Assembly (NCBI GenBank): GCA_041287635.1
Contig: JBGGNG010000148.1
Coordinates: forward strand, 1 to 57,684
DNA length: 57,684 nt
Direction of reading: 5' to 3'
Source: JAOUEA01 sp041287635
GTDB lineage: Bacteria; Actinomycetota; UBA4738; HRBIN12
Program-made: the position numbers and the translations under genes
Notes under the pieces: generated by a model
Databases searched by the model: none
The model's input: only the letters and a program-made list of their open reading frames with translations
What the model was told of the DNA's origin: nothing
Shown here: positions 7,397 through 14,863 of the stretch, piece by piece
Layout: every line of letters starts with the position of its first letter
Numbering within the stretch: position 1 is the stretch's first letter

Positions 7397-8670
7397 TCGG
7401 CGACCTCCGCGTCGACCCCGCCGCCGGGGAGCTCGTCGGGCAGGTACTCGAAGACGCGGTCGAGGATCGCGACTTCGTCCCCGCGGCGGGCCCCGAGCGA
7501 CGCGAGCTTGCGCTCGACGCCTTCCTTCCTGAGCCGCCCCGCGAGCGTCTCGACGTCGCCCTCGTCGTCGAGGTCGGCCTCGAGCACCCAGCGCTCCACC
7601 GATCGCCCCGTCACCCGCCAGCGGCCGTCGGGATCGCGCGCGACGGTGAATCGAGGCCGGCCCGGACGGAGCACCACGTATGCCTGTCGCTCGGGCAGGG
7701 CCTCCTCGGCCTCGCGCGTGAGCAGGCCGAGGCGACCGAGCAGGTCCCCGACGCCGTCACCGGTCATCGCCGAGACCGGCAGGGCACCGTCATCGAGCCG
7801 GGCGGCGGCGGCGGCCGGATCGTCCACGAGATCCGCCTTCGCCCCCACCACGATCGCCGGACGTTCGACGAGCTCGGGGTCGTAGGCGGCGAGCTCGTTC
7901 CTCAGTGTGGCGAGGTCCGCGACCGGGTCCTCGGCGGCGAGGTCGACCACGAGCACCAGGGCACGACAGCGCACCACGTGCCGCAGGAAGCGGTGCCCCA
8001 GGCCCCTGCCCTCGCTCGCACCCTCGATCAACCCGGGGATGTCGGCCACGACAAACCGATCGGCGTCGTCGCCGGCGACGCCGAGGTTCGGAGTGAGCGT
8101 GGTGAACGGGTAGCTCGCGATCTTGGGCTTCGCGGCGGTGAGCCGCGCGAGCAACGTCGACTTGCCGGCGTTCGGCAGCCCGACGAGTCCGACGTCGGCG
8201 ACCGTGCGCAGCTCGACGCGGAGGCGCTTCTCGTCGCCGTCCTCTCCCGGCTCGGCCGTCCTCGGCACGCGGTTGCGGGCACTGGCGAAGGCGAGGTTGC
8301 CCCGTCCGCCCCGCCCGCCCCGGGCGACCACGCTCCGTGCCCCTTCGCCCACGAGGTCGGCCACGAGACCCAGCTCGTCGAAGACCACGGTGCCGTCGGG
8401 GACGGGGATCACCACGTCGCGGCCGGAGGCTCCGTCGCGCTTGGCCTTGCGTCCGGGTTCGCCGCCGTCGGCTTTCACGTGAGGGTGGTCGGCGAGCCAC
8501 GACAGGTCGTGCACCCCGCGGGAGACCTCGAAGACGACCGATCCGCCGTCGCCACCGTCGCCGCCGTCGGGCCCTCCGCGCGGCTTGAACGGCTCCGAGT
8601 GCAGCGAGGCCGAGCCGTTGCCGCCACGCCCGGCACGGGCGAACACGGTGCACTCGTCGACGAACGTCAT
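7393..8670 (-). CDS. obg: Obg-family GTPase
   Basis: 425 residues. The N-terminal Obg fold is glycine-rich (GRGGNGSASLHSE, GGPDGGDGGDGG). The G domain has the P-loop GLPNAGKST at about 164-172, switch II DIPGLIEGA at about 210, and a G5-like VSAMTGDG. The C-terminal OCT domain follows, with GRWRVTGRSVERWV. Obg acts in late 50S assembly and the stringent response. An oddity is the fourth guanine-recognition motif, which reads AKAD (277-280) in GAKADL rather than NKxD. It heads a minus-strand operon with overlapping genes. A TAGGCT hexamer ends 6 bases before the ATG, with no Shine-Dalgarno. Confidence 0.95.
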   Translation of the reverse strand: MTFVDECTVFARAGRGGNGSASLHSEPFKPRGGPDGGDGGDGGSVVFEVSRGVHDLSWLADHPHVKADGGEPGRKAKRDGASGRDVVIPVPDGTVVFDELGLVADLVGEGARSVVARGGRGGRGNLAFASARNRVPRTAEPGEDGDEKRLRVELRTVADVGLVGLPNAGKSTLLARLTAAKPKIASYPFTTLTPNLGVAGDDADRFVVADIPGLIEGASEGRGLGHRFLRHVVRCRALVLVVDLAAEDPVADLATLRNELAAYDPELVERPAIVVGAKADLVDDPAAAAARLDDGALPVSAMTGDGVGDLLGRLGLLTREAEEALPERQAYVVLRPGRPRFTVARDPDGRWRVTGRSVERWVLEADLDDEGDVETLAGRLRKEGVERKLASLGARRGDEVAILDRVFEYLPDELPGGGVDAEVAE

Positions 8671-8676
8671 GTCCCC

Positions 8677-8686
8677 AGCCTACGGT
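8677..8686. promoter_or_regulatory. Overlapping divergent -10 elements between obg and the 8721 gene
   Basis: AGCCTACGGT reads TAGGCT on the minus strand (8682-8677), 6 bases before the obg ATG, and TACGGT on the plus strand (8681-8686), about 35 bases before the divergent gene's start. The two hexamers share the bases TA at 8681-8682, so polymerase could not occupy both at once. Confidence 0.4.
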
Positions 8687-8720
8687 GGTCGCACGGAGCT
8701 CGGCGGGCCATGATGAGAGC

Positions 8721-9164
8721 GTGGTGGAACCGGTGACCGTCTGGCGTGTGCAGTTGCGCCGCGGAGATGTGGGCGACCGAGAAGGCACGCTGCGTCTCGA
8801 GGACGACGCGCTCGTCTTCGAGGACCTGGCATCGGCCAGCGAGATCACGCTGCCGCTCACCGACATCCGCTCGGCACGGCGCGTGAAGGGCTCGCCGATC
8901 CTCATCGTCGCCTACGACGACGGAGCCGAACGAGCCGAGACTGCCTACTACTTCTCGCAACCCCCGCCGCTCGAGGCGCCGCCGCCAGCCAGCGCGGGCA
9001 CGTCGTCCACAGGGCGGCCCCTCGGACCGTTCGCTGCGATGCGACGGTCGTCGAAGCGTCGTCACCAGCGGGAGAACGTGAAGTACCTCGCCACGAAGGC
9101 GGGGGGGCTCAAGCCGACGATCCAGGCCTGGGCCGACGAGATCAGCGCCCGAGCACGGACCTGA
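8721..9164 (+). CDS. Uncharacterised PH/GRAM-like domain protein
   Basis: 147 residues from GTG 8721 (GTG 8724 is equally possible; residues upstream are not convincing). The first 75 residues are a run of beta strands, VWRVQLRRGDVGDREGTLRL, EDDALVFED, EITLPLTDIRSARRV and PILIVAYDDG. This is the arrangement of a small PH/GRAM-like domain. A Pro/Ser-rich linker and a basic C-terminal helix (SSKRRHQRENVKYLA...IQAWADEI) follow. No catalytic motif. It is transcribed away from obg and converges on rpmA, with 3 bases between the stops. Function unknown. Confidence 0.7.
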   Translation: MVEPVTVWRVQLRRGDVGDREGTLRLEDDALVFEDLASASEITLPLTDIRSARRVKGSPILIVAYDDGAERAETAYYFSQPPPLEAPPPASAGTSSTGRPLGPFAAMRRSSKRRHQRENVKYLATKAGGLKPTIQAWADEISARART

Positions 9165-9167
9165 GCG

Positions 9168-9422
9168 CTACTCGGCGGGGAGGACCGAGGCGAATTTGCG
9201 CCCGCGGGACTCGCTGAACGTCACGAGGCCCTCCCGCAGCGCGAAGAGCGTGTCGTCGCCGCCCTTGCCCACACCGTCGCCCGGGTGGATGCGCGTGCCG
9301 CGCTGGCGCACGATGACCGCGCCGGCGGTGACGGTCTCGCCGCCGTAGGCCTTCACGCCGGGGCGCTTCGCGTTCGAGTCGCGGCCGTTGCGGGACGAGC
9401 CGCCGCCCTTCTTGTGTGCCAT
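9168..9422 (-). CDS. rpmA: 50S ribosomal protein L27
   Basis: 84 residues with the classic L27 core: MAHKKGGGSSRNGRDSNAKR, GVKAYGGETVTAGAVIVRQRG and THPGxGVGKGGDDTLFAL (seen as HPGDGVGKGGDDTLFAL). The N-terminal tail reaches into the peptidyl-transferase centre. It starts directly with MAHKKGGGSS, with no Firmicutes-type cleavable extension. Lies downstream of rplU with a 41-base gap, the near-universal rplU-rpmA pair. Confidence 0.97.
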   Translation of the reverse strand: MAHKKGGGSSRNGRDSNAKRPGVKAYGGETVTAGAVIVRQRGTRIHPGDGVGKGGDDTLFALREGLVTFSESRGRKFASVLPAE

Positions 9423-9463
9423 AAGGCCTCCAAGGGTAACAAAGGCTTCCGAACGAGCCCCGC

Positions 9464-9853
9464 CTACGACTCCTCGGCCTCGGCGGCCGCGGCTTCCTCG
9501 GGCTCCGGAGAAGCGGCGGCCTTCTTCGAGGACGCCTTCTTCGCGGCACCGAGGGTCACGCTCTCGATCTCGAGCAGGGTCAGCAGCTGGCGGTGACCGG
9601 CTCGCTGGGCGTACCCGCTCTTCGGCCGGTACTTGAAGATGCGGACCTTGTCGCCCTTCCTCTCCCCCAACGGCTTCGCCGTGACCGTCGCCTTCGCGGC
9701 CTCGGCGCCGACGTGCGTGCCGCCGTCGTCATCGACCACGAGGAGCGGCTGGAACGTCACCGTCTCGCCCTCGTGCACGATCTTCTCGACCTCGATCACG
9801 TCGCCGGCCCTCACCTTGTGCTGCTTGCCGCCGGTCTTGATCACCGCATACAT
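9464..9853 (-). CDS. rplU: 50S ribosomal protein L21
   Basis: 129 residues. Begins MYAVIKTGGKQHKVRAGDVI and contains KVRIFKYRPKSGYAQRAGHRQ, the rRNA-binding L21 core of about 100 residues. The last 30 residues are an added Ala/Lys/Glu-rich tail (KKASSKKAAASPEPEEAAAA), longer than in most bacteria and probably disordered. It follows rng in the minus-strand order rng-rplU-rpmA. Confidence 0.97.
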   Translation of the reverse strand: MYAVIKTGGKQHKVRAGDVIEVEKIVHEGETVTFQPLLVVDDDGGTHVGAEAAKATVTAKPLGERKGDKVRIFKYRPKSGYAQRAGHRQLLTLLEIESVTLGAAKKASSKKAAASPEPEEAAAAEAEES

Positions 9854-9881
9854 GGTTGCCTCCGCTCGTCGCGAGTCCGGT

Positions 9882-9896
9882 CACGGGTCACCCGTG
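9882..9896 (-). terminator. Hairpin between rng and rplU
   Basis: CACGGG-TCA-CCCGTG is a perfect 6-bp palindrome (7 bp if the loop is one base) directly after the rng stop. There is no U-run, so it is more likely an attenuator or processing site than a strong terminator. Confidence 0.4.
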
Positions 9897-9897
9897 C

Positions 9898-12069
9898 TCA
9901 CGACCCTTCGTAATCGATCAGGATGCCCCGGCCCTCGCAGGTCGGGCAGGTCTCGGAGAACGACTCGACCAGGCCAGAGGATACGCGCTTGCGCGTGACC
10001 TGCATCAGGCCGAGCGGCCCGATCTCGAAGACCTGGCTCCGCGTCTTGTCGAGAGCCATGGCCTCCTTCATCGTCTCCTCCACCTTGCCCTTGTTCTTGT
10101 CGAGCAGCATGTCGATGAAGTCCACGACGATGATGCCGCCGATGTCGCGAAGGCGCAGCTGACGCGCCACCTCCTTCGCAGCCTCGAGGTTCGTGTTCAC
10201 GACGGTCTCCTCGAGGTTCGTCTTTCCCACGCTCTTGCCGGTGTTCACGTCGACGATCGTCATCGCTTCGGTGCGCTCGATGATCAGGTATCCACCCGAC
10301 GGCAGCCACACCTTGCGGTCGAGCGCCTTGTGGATCTGCTCCTCGATGCGGTGTTCCTCGAACGCCGAGAGCGCGCCGGTGTGCAGCGTCACCTTGGGCT
10401 CGAGATCCGGCGCGATGTCACGCACGTACGCCAGCACCCGCTCGTGGATGCTGGGCGAGTCGGTGACGAGGCCCCTGAACTCCTCGTCGGTGAACAGGTC
10501 GCGGAACACCCGCAGCGTGAGCTCGGGCTCCTCGTAGAGCACCGCGGGGGCTTTCACCTTCTTCGCCTGCTTCTGGATCTCGTCCCAGAGCGCGATCAGC
10601 CGCTTCAGATCGTGCACGATCGCCTCTTCGGCAGCGCCCTCGGCGGCGGTGCGCACGATCACGCCGTGGCCGCTCGGCTGCATCTTCTTCAGGATCGACT
10701 TCAGCCGCTTGCGCTCGTTGTCGCCCAGCCGCCGACTGATGCCGGAAAGGTCCTGGTCCGGGGCGAAGACGAGGTATCGACCGGGCAGTGAGATCTGGGC
10801 CGTGAGCCTGGCGCCCTTGCCGCCCATCGGGTCCTTCGTGACCTGGACCATCACGGCCTGGCCCGACTTCAGCACGTTCTCGATGCGAGGCGCCGGCCCC
10901 TCGAGGTCCTCGGGCCGGTAGTTCACCTCGCCGGCGTAGAGCACACCGTTGCGGCCGCGGCCGATGTCGACGAACGCGGCCTCCATACCCGGAAGCACGT
11001 TCTGAACGCGGCCCAGGTAGACGTTGCCGACCATCGAGGTCGCGCCCTGGCGGGTCACGTAGTGCTGGACCAGCACGTCTTCCTCGAGCACGGCGATCTG
11101 GTCGCGCTCGCCACGCTCGGTGATCACCATCAGCTTGTCGGTGAAGCGGGGCGGCACGATCGCGGGCTCGCGACGGCGGCGTCCGTCTCTCCCGGTGCGG
11201 CTACGACTCCCCCGGATGCCGCGGGTGGGACCGCCCGCCGCCACCTGCTCCTCGACGGTCATCTGCTTCGTCCGGCCGCCTCGTGCACCCTGACCGTCGT
11301 TCGTCTGGCCGTTGCCGCCGCTGCGCCCCTTGCCAGACTTCGAGCCCGATCCGCCGCGACTGCCGCCACGGCGTGACGAGGACCCCCGCCCACCCGCGGA
11401 GACATCGGGGGTCGCGTCGTCACGCTGGGACTCGGGCGTCTGCGCCTGAGGTGACGGGTCGACCCCGCCCTCGGCGTCATCGCTCGTGCGTGCCGAGCTC
11501 CCGCTCCCTCCCCTGCCGCGGCCCCTGCCGCCACGGCGACGCCGCTTCCGCGGGGTCCCGGACTGCGTTGTGGCGTCCGGTGCGGTGTCGGTCGAATCCG
11601 ATGCCTCGACTGCTGCCTCGGTCTCGCCCGAAGGCGCGGATCCAGATGAGGTCCTGGCACGAGGCGACTGCGCCGGCGTAGCGGTGTCCTCCGGCTCCTC
11701 GGCCGTCGCGACGGTCGTCCCCGACGGGGTTCCGGCACCACGGCCGCCACGGCCGCGGCCACCACGGCGTCGGCGGCGAGCCGCGCTGGAGGTGCCTGGC
11801 CCGGTCTCGCTCTCGGCTGGGGCGTCCGGTCCGTCGACGGGCGTCTCAGTCTTGACCGGCGTCTCAGTCTTGACCGGCGTCTCGGTCTTCACGGGCGGCT
11901 CGGTCCTCACGGGCGTGTCGGGCTTCGGCGCCCTAGGTTCAGTCCGGCGCTTCGGCGCCGGCGTGACGGTCTTGGGCAGCGGCGCACCCCGCTTGAACGC
12001 GGCGATGCGCTCGTCGACCTCAGGGTCGGCCGACGCCTTCGGCGCCGCGACCTCGGTCTCGTGATCCAC
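9898..12069 (-). CDS. rng: Ribonuclease E/G with long disordered N-terminus
   Basis: 723 residues from GTG 12067-12069, chosen because AGGAG lies 6 bases upstream. Residues 1 to about 300 are low-complexity (Pro/Thr repeats, then Arg/Gly-rich RRRRGGRGRGGRG blocks), a likely RNA-binding or condensate-forming arm. The catalytic half has the S1-like segment VGNVYLGRVQNVLPGMEAAFVDIG, the DNase-I-like active site with metal-binding Asp in TIVDVNTGKSVG and VVDFIDM, and the zinc-link CPTCEGRG near the C-terminus. RNase E/G cleaves single-stranded RNA in mRNA decay and rRNA maturation. In actinobacteria the extra arm is often N-terminal, as here. rne is an equally valid name. Confidence 0.93.
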   Translation of the reverse strand: MDHETEVAAPKASADPEVDERIAAFKRGAPLPKTVTPAPKRRTEPRAPKPDTPVRTEPPVKTETPVKTETPVKTETPVDGPDAPAESETGPGTSSAARRRRRGGRGRGGRGAGTPSGTTVATAEEPEDTATPAQSPRARTSSGSAPSGETEAAVEASDSTDTAPDATTQSGTPRKRRRRGGRGRGRGGSGSSARTSDDAEGGVDPSPQAQTPESQRDDATPDVSAGGRGSSSRRGGSRGGSGSKSGKGRSGGNGQTNDGQGARGGRTKQMTVEEQVAAGGPTRGIRGSRSRTGRDGRRRREPAIVPPRFTDKLMVITERGERDQIAVLEEDVLVQHYVTRQGATSMVGNVYLGRVQNVLPGMEAAFVDIGRGRNGVLYAGEVNYRPEDLEGPAPRIENVLKSGQAVMVQVTKDPMGGKGARLTAQISLPGRYLVFAPDQDLSGISRRLGDNERKRLKSILKKMQPSGHGVIVRTAAEGAAEEAIVHDLKRLIALWDEIQKQAKKVKAPAVLYEEPELTLRVFRDLFTDEEFRGLVTDSPSIHERVLAYVRDIAPDLEPKVTLHTGALSAFEEHRIEEQIHKALDRKVWLPSGGYLIIERTEAMTIVDVNTGKSVGKTNLEETVVNTNLEAAKEVARQLRLRDIGGIIVVDFIDMLLDKNKGKVEETMKEAMALDKTRSQVFEIGPLGLMQVTRKRVSSGLVESFSETCPTCEGRGILIDYEGS
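11841..11912 (-). repeat. 18-bp tandem repeats within rng
   Basis: Four successive 18-base units starting GCGTCTCAGTCTTGACCG (plus strand): the first two are identical, the next two diverged. In the minus-strand protein they encode a repeated six-residue unit, T-E-T/P-P-V-K, in the disordered arm. Likely produced by replication slippage. Confidence 0.8.
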
Positions 12070-12540
12070 GGTTACTCCTCTCGGTCGATGCGAGAGGGCG
12101 CGCTGAGACCGGTGGGGACGCAACCACCGAGCCGCACGCGCATGGAACGCGCCGTGCTCGGCGATGTGGTGGTGTCGGTGCCCGCGCTGCGGTCGGTGCC
12201 GCGCGCCGGGCCTCGCGCGAGATCGCGCACCCGTTACGTCCTTGTCCGGCGCTCGCGGTCCGCGCTCCTGGCCTGGTACGGCCGGGCGGCGGTCGCGCGC
12301 CTCCTCGACTCATGGAAACCCGCTCAGACCGTGGATCCGGCCCTGAACGGGAACGTCTGGGCAGGAGCATAGCAGCGCGGTCGGGGCGAACGGGGGACCC
12401 GTGCGTGAAACGGCCGCTCGGACCCCCGCCCGTGGCAGCGGCCTAGTCCCTCTGGACCAGTTGAACAGGGCCGTGTCCCCCGGGGCGAACCCGGCGTTGG
12501 CTGGATACCGCCGTACGCCGAATCTGCCGACACTTCCTGC
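12070..12540. other. 471-base gap between rng and the kinase gene
   Basis: No gene is supported here; open frames on both strands are arginine-rich shadows. It should contain the rng leader and the divergent promoters. Visible structures are a hairpin with arms GGCCGCT (12412-12418) and AGCGGCC (12437-12443), and a small GTCC-CTCT-GGAC hairpin near 12446-12457. RNase E genes often have long regulatory leaders; whether this is one is inference. Confidence 0.5.
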
Positions 12541-13719
12541 ATGAGCAACATGGCCTTCCCCGCCAACGTGGCGACCCTTCCCTCGGCCATGCCTCGGGTC
12601 CGAGTGCTCCTCGTCGACGACAACGATGGGTTCCGCGAGTCACTGGCGATGCTGCTCGACACCGAGGAGATGACCGTCGTCGGACAGGCGCCCAACGGCG
12701 TGGAGGCGCTCGCGATGATCGGGGGACTCGACCCCGACGTGGTACTGATGGACGTCCGCATGCCCGAGATGGACGGCATCGAGACCACCCGCGAGCTGAA
12801 GGCCCGGTTCCCGTCGCTCGGCATCGTGGCCCTGACCGGCTCCGAGGACCAGCGCGCGGTGCGCGACATGCTCGTGGCGGGGGCCTCCGGCTACGTGCTG
12901 AAGGACAGCGACGGCGACGAGATCCTCTACGCGGTCCGCCAAGCCGTCACGGGCGGAGGCGTACTCTCCCCCGAGGTCACGCCGACCGTGATCGAGGAGC
13001 TCACCGAGGCGCTCGAGCGGGAGCGACGACGCACCCGACAGCTCGAGATCGCCCAGGAGGCGCTGCTCGAGCGGGCGGCGCGGCGGCACGAACTGATCTC
13101 ACGCCTCGGCCACGAGCTCCGCACGCCCGTCACCGTGATCCTCGGCATGGCCCAGACGCTGGCCAAGGGAACCGCGCCTCAGGAGGACCGTGGCGCGATC
13201 CTCGAGAGCCTCGTCGACCGGGCGAACGGCCTGGCTCGGCTCGTCCACCGGTTCGAGGCCGCCGTCGAAGCCGGGCTCACCGAGTGGGCCGACGTGGTGC
13301 AGGTGGCGCGCGAGGTCGCCGAGGGACGCGACAGGGTCGTGATCGAGGCCCCCGGGGGCCCCGCCATGGCGAGCCTGAACCGTACCGCCGCACACCGCGT
13401 GATCGAGGAGCTCGTCGAGAACGCGCTGGCGTTCTCCCCCGCCGACGCTCCTGTCGTCGTCGCCGTGACCCTCGGCGCGTCGGGGCCAGAGGTGCGGATC
13501 ACCGACCATGGGGACGGCATCGACCCCGAGGCGATGCACCGCATCTTCGAGCCGCTGGAGCAGGCGGAGCGGCTCAACACCCGCACCCATCAGGGCGTCG
13601 GGTTGGGCCTCACTCTGGCGCGCATGTCGGCCAACGCGATGGACGGCGACGTGCTGCTCGAGTCGACGGGACCCGAGGGCTCGACGTTCCTGTGGGTCGT
13701 GACGCGTCCGGTCACTTGA
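12541..13719 (+). CDS. Receiver-histidine kinase fusion (REC N-terminal)
   Basis: 392 residues. A NarL-type receiver domain comes first: acidic pair D26-D27, phosphoacceptor D71 in VVLMDVRMPEMDG, T99/K121 in ALTG and YVLKD. A helical linker rich in Glu/Arg (about 155-180) leads to a HisKA dimerisation helix with the phosphoacceptor H191 in LGHELRTPVTVILG, then an HATPase with ELVENALAFSP, DHGDGID and GVGLGLTLA. In most hybrid kinases the receiver is C-terminal; here the order is reversed. No output or membrane domain is present, so it is cytoplasmic. No Shine-Dalgarno at 12541; the Met at 12589 (MPRVRVLL) is an alternative. Converges on rodA with an 8-base overlap. Confidence 0.88.
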   Translation: MSNMAFPANVATLPSAMPRVRVLLVDDNDGFRESLAMLLDTEEMTVVGQAPNGVEALAMIGGLDPDVVLMDVRMPEMDGIETTRELKARFPSLGIVALTGSEDQRAVRDMLVAGASGYVLKDSDGDEILYAVRQAVTGGGVLSPEVTPTVIEELTEALERERRRTRQLEIAQEALLERAARRHELISRLGHELRTPVTVILGMAQTLAKGTAPQEDRGAILESLVDRANGLARLVHRFEAAVEAGLTEWADVVQVAREVAEGRDRVVIEAPGGPAMASLNRTAAHRVIEELVENALAFSPADAPVVVAVTLGASGPEVRITDHGDGIDPEAMHRIFEPLEQAERLNTRTHQGVGLGLTLARMSANAMDGDVLLESTGPEGSTFLWVVTRPVT

Positions 13720-14863
13720 ACCGGCGCATGTGCACGTTCAACAGGATGCCGATCGCCACGAAGTTCACCAGCATCGCCGTGCCCCCGTAGCTGAGGAACG
13801 GCAGTGGGATGCCGGTGATCGGCATGATGCCGATCACCATGCCCACGTTCACGAAGATCTGGATCGCGAACATCGAGGCGACCCCGGTGGCGAGGTAGGT
13901 CCCGAATGAGTCCTTCGACAGGTACGCGATTCGGATCGCCCGCCAGAGCAGCAGCGCGAACAGCGCCAGCACGAACGCCGAGCCGAAGAACCCGAACTCC
14001 TCCCCCACCACTGTGAAGATGAAGTCGGTGTGCTGCTCGGGCACGTAGTCGAGGTTGGTCTGCGAGCCCTGCAGGAAGCCGCGCCCGAACATGCCGCCAG
14101 AGCCCACCGCGATCACCGACTGCTCGAGGTTGTAGCGGGCGTCCTCGCTGACCGAGCCGGAGTCGAAGACCGTGAGCAGCCGCTCGACCTGGTACTCCTC
14201 GACGACGTTCATCTGGAACGCCAGCGCGATCACCACGATCGTGGCGACCGCGAGCGCTATCAGGTGCTTCGCCTGGGTGCCGGCGACGACCAGCACGCCG
14301 ACCGTGATCGCCGCCAGCACGATCGTGGTGCCGATCTCGACGTTCACGAACACGAGCAGCATCGTCACGCCGGCCACCCCGATCACCCGCACGAGATCGG
14401 GCACGGTCGGCACCGGCGAGCGCAGTTCCGAGAGCATCGCCGCCAGGATCACGATCAGGCCTATCTTCGCGAACTCCGACGGGCTGATCTGGAGCAGGCT
14501 GACCCCGGGGATGTTGATGTAGTTGCTCGTACCGGTCTCGCTCGCCGCCACCCCGGGGATGCGCAGCAGCAGCAGCCCCACGATCGTCGCCCCGTATATG
14601 AACCCCGCATAGACCTTGAGGAACCGGTAGTCGAACGTCGCCATTACGAGGAGCAGCACGAGACCGAGCACGGCGGTGACCACTTGCTTGTTCACCCTGG
14701 AGAACGGATCGAACCCGTCGGCGCGCAGCGTCTGACTCGTGGCCGAGTAGATCGCGAACAGGCCGATCACGACGAGCGCTGCCGTCACGATCAGCAGCAT
14801 CGGATCGAGGTGGCGGATCGGCCGTCGTTCGTCGGCCCAGACGCGTCCCGCAACGACGTCCAT
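13712..14863 (-). CDS. rodA: Peptidoglycan glycosyltransferase RodA
   Basis: 383 residues from ATG 14861-14863, which overlaps the PBP2 stop by one base (TGATG). About ten membrane helices. SEDS landmarks are QISPSEFAKIGLI, the long extracytoplasmic loop with EDARYNLEQSVIAVGSGG, GRGFLQGSQTNLDYVPEQHTDFIF (the family's E-x-H-T-D-F segment), and ITGIPLPFLSYGG near the C-terminus. RodA polymerises lipid II glycan strands as the partner of PBP2 in the elongasome. It is the last gene of the mre block and overlaps the convergent kinase gene by 8 bases. Confidence 0.95.
   Translation of the reverse strand: MDVVAGRVWADERRPIRHLDPMLLIVTAALVVIGLFAIYSATSQTLRADGFDPFSRVNKQVVTAVLGLVLLLVMATFDYRFLKVYAGFIYGATIVGLLLLRIPGVAASETGTSNYINIPGVSLLQISPSEFAKIGLIVILAAMLSELRSPVPTVPDLVRVIGVAGVTMLLVFVNVEIGTTIVLAAITVGVLVVAGTQAKHLIALAVATIVVIALAFQMNVVEEYQVERLLTVFDSGSVSEDARYNLEQSVIAVGSGGMFGRGFLQGSQTNLDYVPEQHTDFIFTVVGEEFGFFGSAFVLALFALLLWRAIRIAYLSKDSFGTYLATGVASMFAIQIFVNVGMVIGIMPITGIPLPFLSYGGTAMLVNFVAIGILLNVHMRRFK

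Noticed and set aside
12061..12372. 103-residue plus-strand open frame in the rng upstream gap
   Set aside because: Arg/Ala-rich with no Shine-Dalgarno, no -10 and no recognisable domain; the minus-strand frame is equally poor.
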